The notes: generated from the letters alone by a model not told the origin. Counted from the stretch's first letter, positions 35,888 to 48,242 are shown. The stretch: DNA of 64,000 bases from Mesodorylaimus sp. YZB2_4 (GCA_030248295.1 JASANH010000916.1:124001-188000); one strand, 5' to 3'. Made by a program: numbers and translations.

Positions 35888-36704
35888 TGTTCCGCAAGAG
35901 TTCGAATCCGAGTCCAGGGTGCTGATAGGAGTCAAATAGTTGTCGATAGTTATCACCAGAAGTGCTTTGAAGTCTCATTCACAATACACTGCTTCTGCTG
36001 CTCAAAAGTAGCCAGAGTCGCCAACCAGCTTGTCCTAAAGGAGCTCAAACCTGAAGAACTTTTGCTATCGAAGCAAACCCAAAGTGCGCAGCATATAAAT
36101 GATAGCAGGACTCTCAGACCGCATGCGAGGGCAGCGCAGCATAAAATGATAGATTGACTCAAAGAAGGAAAGGGTGTGAAACCCTGCTTATCACTTGCTT
36201 TGAACTTATCTTTCTCTTGAATAAACTTTTTTCGTAGCTGTCACAAATCTGTGATTTTCATTAAAATATACGAGACTGGCTTACAAAAGGCTGGGTTGAA
36301 GAGCGTATGCGTTGTGAGAAAACAACTAAAATTTATGGCCTCTCTCAGAGATCGAAATAATAGGCTGTGTTTTGCCATTGTTTATCCAACAATGATTTTC
36401 GAGCAATAGTAAGCCTTTTTGCAGTAAGTTTGGCAAACAGTAATCTTCCTATTATTCAGTAGGTTTGAGATTTTGAATGGATTCCGATGATCTTTTCGCC
36501 TCCGTGCTTGTTTTCTGCCCATTAGTTTAGCGTAGCACATATACATATGTTGTGTGCCTAGGGAGCATGGCATTCTGGTCATGATTGCAGCCAACGAATA
36601 GCGGCTGCAATATTAGACAAAGTACGAGTTATACAACCGAACAAACAGGCGTGCTCATTATGGATAATAATCGTCATTATTGAAGGGACAGTCCGCTACG
36701 CCCT
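35888..36704. other. Non-coding stretch upstream of the GPCR
   Basis: No gene is supported. It probably contains the GPCR promoter and 5' untranslated sequence. Confidence 0.4.
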
Positions 36705-37320
36705 ATGGGCGATGTCGAGCTACTCTATCGTTCGAAATTTCGTGTCGTCAGCGCGTTGATCACTTTGATCCTCTTTCTTGCTCGCTATCTAGGTGGACGT
36801 TTCTCACTTATTTTTTATACCTCTGGAAGCATGGTTTTTACGCATCTTACTAGCGATGAAGTTTCCTTTCAATACGTAGATCAAAGTGATGATCTCATTG
36901 CTCCTGATTAATTCTTTGATTGCAAGGCCCGAGCACCAGATCGTGCTGCCACATCGATAAAAGTGGGATCAGACCGTGAGCAGTACGATGGCTAGGTATT
37001 TGAGGAAAAAGTGCCTCGTTGATGAATTCCTGGACGCTTGCAGGGACTTTTTTAACGTTGCATTGTCAGTTGACCAAAGTGGCGCGCCGCACGCTCATTT
37101 CACGCATCCATGTACCCACCTCCAGACTTATTGTTAGTGCCAACCTGTCGCTATGAAAAACCCGTCTCAAACTCAAGCTAGTCGAGACAGAGAAATAAAA
37201 TGTCAGATTGCCAAGGGACTGTTCGTCAACTGGAATGTCAGCCAGCGTCTTGAGCACAACTGTCGAAAAAAGCCATGAGCATTAAACAAAGCTTAGCATA
37301 AAACTGTGTCGTTTGCCTTA
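36705..37320 (+). pseudogene. Broken copy of the membrane-protein gene at 32987
   Basis: Sequence similar to 33600-34160 in the same order: the transmembrane segment (CGTGTCGTCAGCGCGTTGAT, then ATCCTCTTTCTTGCTCGCTAT), the CTCATTGCTCCTGAT region, the GCACCAGATCGTGCTGCCAC region, and the end (GCCAGCGTCTTGAGCACAAC to GTGTCGTTTGCC). Stops interrupt it, for example TAA where the intact gene has CCA after GCTCCTGAT, and TAG in GATGGCTAGG where the gene has GATGACTTGG. Indels shift the frame. The 5' half, with the signal peptide and ectodomain, is not seen. Confidence 0.85.
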
Positions 37321-37455
37321 TGGGGCAAACTTGGCAAGAGTTTATATGTACGCCATCATCTGTCGGTCAATAGTTGAAAACTTTCCATTGCGTCGCTCCG
37401 TATAACAGAAGTATACGTACAGTACTGTACGTTAGTGCAGGGATTCAACAAGCAT

Positions 37456-38445
37456 AAAAACTAGTGACGTAAGGCCGGCAGCTTGAAAATTTTCTTTCGA
37501 GGCAGGCATTCAATAAAATGTCAGCTTTATTAGCTTAGCAAATTAATGTCGTCCAAGACTGCACCTATTAGTTATCGTATGTTCTCATACTAGGCAGCAG
37601 ACGCCAATTTTCTTGGCTGTTTAGTCCCGCATTGCAGACCAGTCCTGGCGAGCAAGCTATGGCTAGCTTTGCTGTTATTTCTCTTTTCCAGTCGCTTTTA
37701 CAACTTACGGGTAAGATAAAAAATTTCATGTCCAGAAACGGGTGTCGCACACTGAGTAAAAGTCTCAGCTTTCGAGCTAGTGCAATTACAGATGCTGTCG
37801 ATTCGGCGAAGAATTGAATAGTGCTTCGATGGTACCCCTTTCGTTTCATAAAACCTGGGCTAGTGCATCTAAGGCATATTGTATCATGCACATATGTACA
37901 GTAAGTCAAACATAATCTTCGAAAAACATTTTTGTGGATGATATATGCGAGGTGCTAGCCCAGGTTTTATGAAAGTATAGGGAAGCTACCAAAAGACGAC
38001 AAGCAGGCATTTATATTGGCGGCACTAGCCAGGTCATACAGGCCCTAATCGTTAGAGGCACTAACCCAGGTTTCATAAAAATATGGAAAAGCTACCGAAA
38101 CACCACTGTCTGTTGTTGCACGCTTGAAAACTGTGCAAAGAGCATTTACAGTGTATGATCGACGGCGCCCTTTTCTAGACAAGAAACTTTGTAACCGCGT
38201 TGTAAACGGGGCAAAAAAAACAGATAAATAACAGCAAAGCTAGCCATAGCTTGCTTACTAGGACTGGTCTGCAATGCCGTCAAAAACCGTCAAGAAAGTT
38301 GTCAGTTGCTGTTTACCATGAAAATAATTAATGAGAGTTGCGTTCATGAAAGACATAGATTTTGCAGCTAATAAAGCTGACATTTTATTTAATGCCTGCC
38401 CCGCACGAAAGTTTTCAAAGCCCTTTTGCCGCTAACTAGTATTTT
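37456..38445. mobile_element. Foldback element with long inverted repeats
   Basis: The left arm (37456 to about 37865) is repeated in inverted orientation at about 38055-38445. Paired blocks include ACTAGT at both ends, GCAGGCATTC(A)ATAAAATGTCAGC with its complement near 38383-38405, GCATTGCAGACCAGTCCT with its complement near 38262-38279, and TTCATAAAACCTGGGCTAGTG with complements at about 37955 and 38055. The inner block occurs three times. No open frame of note lies inside. This is typical of foldback-type DNA elements or MITEs. No clear target-site duplication was found. Confidence 0.8.
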
Positions 38446-38601
38446 TAAAACTTGTTGTGACTTACCTAGTAGAGTGTGAGTTAGGATGAAAAAGTCTCAA
38501 GGGTCAAAATTTATGTCACCGGTAACAGAGGTTTATCAGCACACTTTTCAGACTGAAATTGGTTGGATTCTCATAAAGACGACCAGTAACTACATAAATG
38601 T

Positions 38602-38607
38602 TTTATT
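38602..38607 (-). promoter_or_regulatory. Polyadenylation signal AATAAA of the aminopeptidase gene
   Basis: AATAAA on the minus strand, 95 bases after the stop at 38702. Confidence 0.6.
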
Positions 38608-38701
38608 GCATTACAAAAATACAACTCCTATCAGACACTGACTCTAAGCATTGTCATAATGAATATCGCATCGCACAGGCTAGTAGGCGTTGCTTGATTC
38701 C

Positions 38702-41509
38702 TCACTCCTCATCAATTTTAAAGGCCCTGCCCAGTTGTCGATTGATTCTGAGATTCCTGCACTTCGTATTCCATACCTTTGTGCACGATTTTCCAGCTTT
38801 GCTAAGTTGTTCCTTCGATCTCAAACAACACTCGCATTCGGGTTCCAGTTCACCTTTTTCGATATAGGCGTTGAAGAATTCCTGCCACACTTTCGGGTCG
38901 AAAATTGTCTCGTCGTCGATGCCCCATGGGAAACGATCTTCGAAGAGAGCGAGACAGAACTCTTTTCCCGCCAGTTTCCTTCTGTCTGGTGTATTAGCCA
39001 GGCTTGTAACGTGGCAATCATTGGGCTTACTCGAATTGCACGATAGAAAACGCCTGTAGTGTTCGAGCGAGTAGATCTTTCTGACTGGCGACCCATCATC
39101 ATCGGGATTCAATAAAAACCAAGCGGCGCCGGCGTCATTCAATGGGAGGACTGCGGTTTGTTTATCGATTAGGATGGGTGTATCAGTTAGGCCTTGAGTA
39201 CTGCTCGATTCCAGAAGACGCACGAAGATTGGCCTCACACCGCTACTAAACGCTTGGACCACTTCGATTTGGTTGTTGCCAGAACGGGATATGAACAGGC
39301 GAGGGTATCCGGGCAATGTGAACCAGGAGCGTATGTAGTTGTGCAGATCTCGGCGATTAGTGGCCTTGGCCAGCGCCTCGTCCCACGCATCGATGTCCGC
39401 GTTGTCGTATTGGAAAGCGGCCATGATTTCGGCGAAGAGACGGTAAAACGCTTGATCGCCAAACGCATCGGCGAGCGATTTGAAGAAGAGGGGTGGCACG
39501 CCGTAGCAGTTGTCAATGATTTCGCGATTGGTCTGGTAATCTCTGAAATAGAACGGAGCTTTGCGATGGAGGCAGTATAGCTAGAAGCTAAGATTCGGTG
39601 GCATCGAGAGTATGATGGTTTGACTTATGATAGGGTTACAGTGGATGGTATTTCTCACTTGTGCTCCTTACGCTGCATTCCTCGCTGTTACGGATCAAGA
39701 TCTGCCTGCGCTCATCGCCATTGGTGTCTCGCTGATGTAAAAATAGCTAGCTGTCTTTGCTGATTGACCCAAAGGGCTTAGGCTGATTGGATAAAATTGC
39801 GACCTATCCTGATCAGCCGACAGAATGCTCCTCGTGATTAGTCTGACTTGTGACAGATACTTTATGACTGGCTAAAATGCCATTTATGATTGATTAAGCG
39901 GGCCTTTCCTACTCAAGTCCGAGGTAGAAATTTAATCTTTTATAGAGCCCCAGCAGAGCTAGGAAATCACGGTTGGATTGCCTTTTGTTTTACAGCTAAG
40001 AAAACTGTTTTCTTACCTCAGGAATGGCAAATAATCATCGTGGAATGATGCCAAAGCTCTTCTAGCACGATCGTTGACTGTCAGGTTTTGCGCGGCCTGT
40101 CCCAGTGGGGCTTTTAGAGTCTGCGCACTCATGGCCCATTCGTAGTAGGTGGTCAAGCCTTCTTGGACACAAACTTCTCTCCAATCGGTCATGGTAACGA
40201 CACCGCCGAACCACTGATGTACGATTTCGTGATTAAGTAGCACTCGGCCAGCCACCTCAGGGAGCGGCCCCCTCGCCAACTTAGCATTCAAGGTGATCAA
40301 ACCGAAGTTCTCGACTCCAGCGTACGGGAACGATTCGACCATGAGGAAGGCGATACGTTTGAGAGGATATCTGAATCGGGTCGAACCACCCATGAATCTC
40401 ATAGGCTCAATAACAGCATCGTAGATCCAGCGATAGAGAGTGCCTTGACCACGCGGTACTAACAATTCAGCCACAAGTTCAGTATCGACCAGTCGTTGCT
40501 CGGTTTCATATTCATGGAGCAACGCGAATGTGAAAACGTAGGTGGGCAGCGGTGGAGTCGTATCGAAACAGGTGCGTTTTCTTTGAAGTCCCTTGTTATC
40601 ACCAACTGAGGCACGTACTGGCGTGTTACTGACTGGCAGTAGAGCCTCGGGGTGTTCCATGCACAAAGTGTACTTGGCCTTGAGTCGTGGATGATCGAAA
40701 CACGGGAAAGCAGTACGAGCTTCGCGAAGTCGAAAAACGGTGCTCAGCGCTGCTGGAACTCCAGGACGAAGCTGAGTCAAACCATCCGAGTCCGCCCAGA
40801 AAGCGCCTGATCTCGGGCTATCCTTGTTGAGAGGATTGAAGAACGAAAGATCCGACCTGAATTTTTGGATTCCTAAAACATGCGACCAGTGACACAATGT
40901 GGAGAGATCGTCAGATTGCGAAAATCTGATCGTTACACTTCCAAAAACCAATTGGTTAAAATTTTACTTACCAATGGTGTATTTGGCTTCGGCTTGCAAA
41001 TTGTGCGATAACTGAATGAATATCAAATCTTGACTGGCAACGATATTTATACTTTCGATGCAAATCTGAACTTTGCTCGCTGGTTGTCCAGGTCGACATT
41101 CCTTTTGTTGGAGAAAAATATTTTCGAAATCCACTCCGAGTTTAGTACCTCGATGCATGAAAATTTTGTTGGTCGGTGCAGCCACGGTGACATCGATGGC
41201 CAACGCGCCTTCGTAGTGAGTGGCATTTGTAAAATTCAATGTCATGCGATAATGATCGGGCTTCACACTTTCCCAGTGCCCTTCTGCCGCGATTTGCGAT
41301 TCGGTCGCAGTCAGTGATAATTTGCCAACGTCATTTGGTCCCAATTCATTGAGCTTAAAATTCGTGCAAGCTCCGATTCGATTTAGCGAGCTGCTATTGG
41401 CATTGTCCTTGGGACAGGGTGCCTCATCACCAGGCGCTTCGGTGGGAGCTTGGCCGTGGACGATGGTCAAGGACAATACCAGAATCTTGATAGTCGCTAG
41501 TCCCCACAT
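38702..41509 (-). CDS. M1-family aminopeptidase, C-terminally short
   Basis: Minus-strand exons 41509-40968, 40925-40017 and 39542-38702 close to 763 aa. The first junction is the less certain one: it uses a weak GTAAAA donor and a 42-base intron, because the better GTAAGT donor gives no compatible phase. The start MWGLATIKILVLSL is a signal peptide, so the protein is secreted or lumenal. Exon 2 holds the exopeptidase motif as AGVENFG (Met of GAMEN replaced by Val) and the zinc site HEIVHQWFG, with the third ligand Glu 19 residues further on (VQEG); the catalytic residues are present. The enzyme removes N-terminal residues from peptides. Typical members have about 900-950 aa. Here the sequence stops soon after domain III with a Cys-rich tail (ECECCLRSKEQ) and lacks most of the C-terminal helical domain. 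Confidence 0.9.
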
Positions 41510-41935
41510 TTTTTGGTCGGACACGATCCTGAGTCGTGTCACCTCGTTCACGCTTTGACTCGAACACGAACTGGTCAATATGCGAGACCATTGTGGGGTA
41601 TATGTACCGGTCTAGATTTTAGTGAAAAAGTTGGTCTTTAGGTACGAATGCGGATTAGTATTGGTTCATAGGAGCCGAATGTTCCCGGTTCATTGCGTGT
41701 TGGTTGAACGGGAATCGACGACGAAAATGACGAAATGAATTTCGAAACGGGGCGCGACAAACGGCCGTCCCTAAACGTTGTAATCGTGTCGAAAACGAAT
41801 ATGGTCAAAATACACATCCTTGTTTGGATAAAAGAAATCGTGCGCTCCTTTTCTCAACCTTTACAAAAACCCGGGCGTAACTGTTGGTACCAGCCGATAG
41901 CCAACGGCGAAGAAAAATCTGGATTACTAGGTGAC

Positions 41936-42300
41936 CTAGTGAACGCACTCTGTCAGGGGCGTTGGTCTGAGAAAGGCGATTGTCGCCAGTTGAATACGGA
42001 TGGGTACCCAACTGCCCAAACGGTTTGCTGCATTTCGTGAATGCATGAATAAGTTAGAAAATGAGAGACAAAAGGACACGATGTCATCTGGAACAAAAAA
42101 AGGAGAAAAATGGAAAACAGTTACGTCATGGATAAAAAACGAGATCGCGTTGAAAACTTTGAAATATGCGCACTCAGTGGCTGGGAAGGATATTTTTGAA
42201 GGCGTTCTGAATTCATCGCATCTGTGGCATTTGAATTGTGCAAGTCCGATGCGATTTAGCGAGCTGGCATTGGCATTTTCGGAAGCGGCCGAATAGCATA
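41936..42300 (-). pseudogene. Relic of the aminopeptidase first exon
   Basis: On the minus strand NANASSLNRIG, a Cys/Lys-rich segment and then PATE parallel NANSSSLNRIG and TATE in the first exon of the aminopeptidase just downstream. The rest is diverged and no signal peptide or downstream exons follow. It looks like a partial tandem duplication that has decayed. Confidence 0.6.
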
Positions 42301-42601
42301 TCAGTGAACGTGTTTTTGGACTCTTTGAAAATATGTAATCGAGCACAAAAGTTTTCGCAGTTCAGCAGTATCGTACGAAACCATTATTTTCAGATCACCT
42401 CGCATGTGCACTCTACATAGTGCGCTGAAGTCTTCAAACAGAACAGCGCAAAAAAGACATGCGAAGGCGAGCTTACAGTGTACACACACACAGGTATTAA
42501 TAGAATCGTTTCAAGTGTAACAAAAAAATTTATTTTTTGGCGAAACTTATATCATAACCAGCCGGTGTCGCGTCAAAAAGTGTCCGGATCATAATGTGTC
42601 C
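42301..42601. other. Non-coding stretch, start of a repeat-rich patch
   Basis: ATAATGTGTCCGG at 42590 recurs at about 42773, after the SINE. Near 42774-42800 there is a palindrome GTAATGTGTCCG/CGGACGCATTAC, possibly the terminal repeat of a DNA element. No gene is seen. Confidence 0.35.
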
Positions 42602-42760
42602 GGGTTAAGGCGTCTGCCTCTCACGCTGGGTGCGCACTTACAGGGGAGGGTTCGACTCCCGCCTCGGTACAAAGTGATTGTCAATTATGTGTTCCTTAGC
42701 CCTCGAGTGCGCCTTATGGTGCTTGGCTATGGATAAAGTATGACATGACATGACATGACG
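42602..42760 (+). mobile_element. tRNA-derived SINE with (CATGA)n tail, second copy
   Basis: It matches the copy at 24834 from GGTTAAGGCGTCTGCCT through B box GGTTCGACTCCC, CCCTCGAGTGCGCC and GGTGCTTGGCTATGGATAAA to (CATGA)n. It is truncated at the 5' end before the A box. It is flanked by copies of ATAATGTGTCCGG, the second about 15 bases beyond the tail. Confidence 0.85.
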
Positions 42761-44298
42761 CTTTTCGCCATCGTAATGTGTCCGGCGGACGCATTACGAC
42801 GGGGTCACCCCCTGCCGTAATAAGTCCGGGGTCATCGAAATGTGTCCGCTTGCTGAATTAGGGAAGTCAAACGAAGGACACGCCAAAAGCCTCACAGAAA
42901 AGGTCGAATTATAAAAGAGCAAAGGCATAGCCAAATTGCACTGAACCTGGAATGAGTACTTATTAATGACTTTATCTACTAATAGAATATCTGTGCGGAT
43001 AAGTTGTGATACATCGCCCCGTTTGACGAGCTCCTCATTCAAAAGGCTCGTTAGACATTTTAAAAACAAGAATGCTGTAACACCAGACCGCTGGAATAAG
43101 TTTTTTCTTTTTTGTACAGTGTGGTAGAGCGCAATATATGCTACAGCGAAGTGTGAACTATGCAGTACTGATACTATTGAGTTATTCAGAAGCATATACT
43201 CGTATATCAATTAGTTCTGACCTGATTGCTGATCATTTATAGGTGTGATCTTTATCAAACACAGGGATGAATTTGGAAACCCGAGACGCTACAGTAACTA
43301 CAGTGTAGTGGCATAACTAGATAGACATAACCAATGAAAAGCTTGAAAAAGGCAAATCGTGTTGTCATGGAGGAGAAACAATGTCTATTTTGGTCGGACA
43401 CATTACGTCATGACACCGGCGTAACGGATTTAAACCTGCAGCAAAGGTGGCTACAGTATTTCTCTTGCATTCGCTATTCTTCTTTTTTGTCTGGTTTTTC
43501 CTCATTGTTTGACGCAATTAGAAATCAGTTTACAAGGCGGAGTCTCGTAAAAAACAATGACCGTTGTGTAGGTAACGCTGTCACCGTAATCAATCACAAT
43601 CCTTTCGATAGCCCTCATACCCCTTTGCTCACGACACCAAACATCAAAACTACAACACCGCAAAGTCAGCTTGCACCTTTTATTATTTGCCTGGTGTTGG
43701 TGCCGTAGTAACCAGTGGCCGAGTTTTTTTGAGTGAGTATTGCGGGCTTGAATTATCCAAGGTTTTTTACTCATGACTATAGAATATGCCTACACTCGCA
43801 TCCAAAATGTGTACCAAGGTTAGTGATTGACCATCGGTCAAGACCGCGGGAGCTAATCTTATCATCAAGAAAACCACAGCCAGCTTCGTAACCTGAGTTA
43901 TAGACCCATACAGTTTGTCCGAAGTCCCAATATAGCAGCTGCCCAGATTTTTTTATCTGCAAAAGACAAGCCATTTAACAGTTTGATGCAGTACAGCACG
44001 TATGTACATAAAATATATATGCACTATATGAACATATTTTTAGTTTTAGGTAAATATAATTTATATTGTGAAATGCATCTTCTAGGTACGAGTATTCCTG
44101 CATAATATCAATTATAATACTTGCATGCAATATGGCCACGCTGTGTGTGTGTTTCATATGGGCCATACATTTCGAACATTTATATCGCTATCAAAAAAAT
44201 AAAAAAATATATTATTCGCCTGCAGCTCCTCGTACAGTGTGCGCAGCAAACTGCTCATTTCAAGAATGTCCTGGATTGTTGACTCGCATTCAATTTGA
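42761..44298. other. Non-coding stretch
   Basis: No gene is supported. The palindromic GTGTCCG block occupies the first 80 bases. Confidence 0.4.
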
Positions 44299-46726
44299 TC
44301 ATGATGATAAAGGAGAAGAACAAAGCGTATGTCCTGTTGGAACATATGGACAGCGGCATTCGCAAACCCTATTTGCAGAACAGTACGCTCTGAATGGGCA
44401 GAGAGAAGGCGTTTGAGCTGGATCGCAAGAATCCCCAAGTTTAGTTGGCGTCAAGCATCGATTATTCAGTTGAATTTCATTTTCTGAACATTGGACTCTA
44501 CAAAATTGATTTAACGGTGAGCCTTCAACTCTTGCGTGTTTGTCGCAAGTGCATAACCCTAAAGAGAGTGTTTGTCACAATGCGATTGCCATGAAGGGCA
44601 ACGGACTTCTTACCTTGAGAGCATACTCCATTGTGCATTTTACACTGATCATCCCAAACGCACGGGTCACCAAGCCGAACTAATGTGAAGCACCGACCAT
44701 CGATCAATATCTGATCGCCTTGACAAGCTTTGGGACAACAAATCTGTTCTGTGATATATCTCGTCGCATCGCTGGAATGTATGGCCGCGGTGCAGTAATG
44801 AGTGTCGGACGGGCACCCTGGAATATTCTCATCGGCGATCCTTGGCCTGCAGGTCGCGTTCTGATGTGGCCTCCCAACAGGGCACCGGGCTATCGGTTTC
44901 GGACAGCAGTGACCCGTTGCACCAGCCACCCTTTCCCCAATACCGCTTGTAATCAGGCAAAATTCGTTTTCTTGGCATGTATCGATCAGAAAATCAGAAT
45001 CAAGCGGGGACTGATTGATTGGTTCCGAATTCTGGAGAGGTATGGAAAGATCCGGGTCGAAAATAAATTTATCCGGGATTTTCCGGTTTGATGTATTAAT
45101 CTGAGCTCGCGTCGATAAATGGATCAGTTTACACTCGACGATAGATCCGTGATGCGTGATCGGTTGGCCCATCGGACAAGACGATTCTGAAGAAATCAAC
45201 TGCTTGTAAATCTCAAAGACAGAGTTTGAGGGGACTACCTTTCGGCATGCACATTTCTGCCACTGACCAAAATCCATTTTTGCATTGGCAAAATCCATTC
45301 GTGCATTGGCTGAATGCTATGATACACTGAAGATTGCTTTCGCATGGTTGGTTCAGTTTTGACACTAAAAATGTGATATTTCACTATTATGTACAGGGTT
45401 GATTTATGCTCACAGTCAGTGGAGATTTCTGTTTTTGCACACATCACGGGTGGTTGCTCTTTGCTTACCATACTTGTTTGTCCCCTAACTGCGGAACACA
45501 TCTGTCCTGGTTATTACTTTTCTGGTGCTGTGTCTTCCTGCTGTTTCTAATTCTGGCAGTTTATTCTGTTCCCGAAATATGCTGGACTCGCTCACCCTTC
45601 CTGCATCCGATATGCTCGATTCTCACTTCGTCGCTGGCACATCGTTTTCTGCATTGGCCATCTTTAAAAAATTCGTCTTTTGCGCATTCTAAACATATCG
45701 AAATAACTTTTTCTTTTCCTCACCATCTAATCTAGTCGTCAGTCTTTTCAATCACCCGACAATAATACGCATTATAGTCAAACCGGTTTGACATCAATGC
45801 CCCTTCAATATTCAATGCCAAATATGGTAATAGACTTACCTAAGTAACATAAGCTATTTTTGTAAATATAGGGCGCTTGACACGTGCATACTTTTTGCAC
45901 GGGCGGCAAAAAGCCAATTGTAACGCTTCGTCGACGACTAATGGACGAAATACTATTCCTTTTATGGCGCACAGTGGGGAACGAAGGTTGAATGGTTAGG
46001 GTATTGTCAACTTCCGTACACGTCAGCGGTTTCTGGCAAATCGTTGTGCATGGTTGGTGAAAATATGGAGCTATAGGTATGAAGAAATTATAGGTTTTTA
46101 GAATTAAAACTTGAAGAATTGCGTGAGCAAATGTTCACAACTTCCAGTGCACAATCGGAAAGGCTAAGAAAGCTAAAATAGCTAGCAAATATTTACGGCT
46201 GCTTATCTGTATTTTACCAATGTTTTTACTCCTTGAGCTCGTGTTTTGAATGTGTAATGAACAAACTATCACCTCGACCTTGATTAACTCGAAATCAGTT
46301 AATATTCCTGGACGGGGAACTCGCCAAACGCAGGCAGTTGCGCGCACGACCTATCATACCTGTCAACCAACTCACAAGGGTACACACATAGTTTACCTGC
46401 TACACAGATCGATCGGCTCACTCCATCTGGCCCCATGATTTGTTCGGACACAAAATTGTCCGCACAAATGCAGCGACCATTTCTGCACAATATGCTCAGC
46501 ACATCAGTGACAACGCCACCCGAACATTGGGAATCAGTCGCACAAGGATCGCCGACATACGCTGCTCGAACTTGTTCGCCTAAAAATACTTTTAGGACCA
46601 CCAGATTTACAAGACCAAAAAAGACTTACCCTTTGGAGGATCATTTTGACACACTGTAGACACCTGGCCGTACGCGCATGTAAACGTGAGACATACAAGA
46701 CATGATACAGTTTTCAAACTAATCAT
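44299..46726 (-). CDS. Secreted EB-module cysteine-rich protein
   Basis: Five minus-strand exons (46726-46630, 46579-46397, 45364-45239, 45186-44614, 44558-44299) all join in phase 1 and give 412 aa. The start MISLKTVSCLVCLTFTC is a signal peptide. Cys-rich EB modules follow: exon 2 has VGDPCATDSQCSGG and NGRCIC; exon 3 has LNQPCESNLQC and NGFCQCKNGF; exons 4-5 have LGDPCVWDDQC, then LCTCDKHARV, then CSENEIQLNNRC and CECRCPY. EB modules are common in nematode and other invertebrate extracellular proteins. The function is unknown. The 1,032-base intron between exons 2 and 3 is much larger than the others (49-55 bases) and could hide another module, but none was seen. Confidence 0.9.
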
Positions 46727-48236
46727 AATTCTCAAGGTTGGTGCTTAAGAAGACTCAGGTTGAACCTGACTGATGGCAAATGAACTAATTGAAGGACTAA
46801 GTTTGATAGTGCTTTCAAACAGCAACTCTGTTTCGGCCGTAAATATAACGAATGTCAAAAACTACATGCAATACTGGTTTGATTGACGCGTTTTGCTAAG
46901 CTTCAACGCCAGATCCCGTTTAACTTAGGTTGTGCGCGCGCTGGCCACTAATTTATATTTCTACTTTTCAAAGTAAAAAGTGTATTCATGGCAAATAATA
47001 CTTACAATAGTGCTGAGCTGGTTTACTGATGGACATCGCTGTATATATGTCAACTCGACAAAAACTTTTGATGCTGTGCGTAAGTGAATGCCTCAGTGCC
47101 TGATTGAAGTATCCGTATGTGTACTAGTACGTGCGAGTAGTACCTCAACATTCGGTAATTTTCATCCTGCCCGTATACTGTTTCTAGAAAATGAAAATGG
47201 AAATGGAATTCATTCCCTCTGGTGCGGCGCATAGTATCTGATAGGGGAATGTTCCCCCCTCCCTGGTGTGCCACTGCTGTAATGTGGCTGGGTGATAGCC
47301 ATAGGTGATAGTGAACGAAGGTAATTTGAAAGTGTAACTCGTCTGGGCTGGTCGTCAAGTGTACCTACTCGTACCTATGTGATAGCACACCGTCACATAT
47401 CTGTCTCCCAGTCTCTCTATCCCTCTATCCCCCCTATCTTTATCCTTCTAATCTCCTCACCCTGTCCAACGTCCAACGCAACGCCCAGCCTTTATACAGT
47501 AATAGGTCTTGTCTTACAGGAGCTCATTGTAAATATGGTGCTGCTCTGCGTGATCGGGGTCTCGTGTTTAGTTGACGAACCATAGCGCCCCTTAGTTGGT
47601 TCAACTCTTGGGTCGGTGGACCCAATCTGTCTTATAGAACAGGGCTTTAAGCTTCATATATATATAAAGCTATATATATATATGTTATATTTATATATAT
47701 ATGTATATATATATGTTACATACATATATATATATATAGATATAGATATGTTTTATATGTTGTACTGCTTCACCCAGCCTTCTTGTGCAAAATCGTTTTG
47801 GAGGATCATTGGTGACAGGGTAGGTGGTATTTACCTAAATAACCGGATACAGTCAACTCCCAAAAAATAAGTACTGGTTAACAGTGTTGCTTCCTTCAGC
47901 ATCCTTCGTTTGTAATTTCTTTCTCTGCTAAAGCCACCAGCCACAGCTACAGCTAAACCAGCTAAAGCGGATTTTGCGAGCAAACTGGAAACCGGACCGA
48001 TCTTGCCTTTAGCCTTAATTGACAACCTCACTTGCCTTCTCTGCCACGATCAAGTCAAGCAAGCAAGACGCTTCCTCGGACATTGGCCTCGCTAGCAATC
48101 TTGCATGACCTTTAATAAGACCTTCGAAAAGGGTCGATCTTACAAACTGAATTACGCAATAGCATATTTTGCGAAAAATGGGAAAATCGATGACCGAAAC
48201 GGATACACTGCGATAGACTGCAGCCACTAGAGGCCT
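46727..48236. other. Non-coding stretch with AT microsatellite
   Basis: Positions 47658-47755 are a long TATA-type microsatellite. Overlapping minus frames at 47831-48227 contain protein-like stretches (FRKICYCVIQFVRSTLF; LLAKSALAGLAVAVAGG) but no start codon or clear splice pair, so they are not called a gene. Confidence 0.4.
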
Positions 48237-48242
48237 TTTATT
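48237..48242 (-). promoter_or_regulatory. Polyadenylation signal AATAAA of the cysteine-rich gene
   Basis: AATAAA on the minus strand, 138 bases after the stop at 48380. Confidence 0.55.

Noticed and set aside
47658..47755. Regular TATA-type repeats as a CRISPR-like or origin-like array
   Set aside because: It is a plain dinucleotide-type microsatellite in a eukaryotic genome, without unique spacers.
47831..48227. Small minus-strand gene next to the cysteine-rich gene
   Set aside because: Two overlapping frames look partly protein-like, but there is no start codon and no phase-compatible splice pair.
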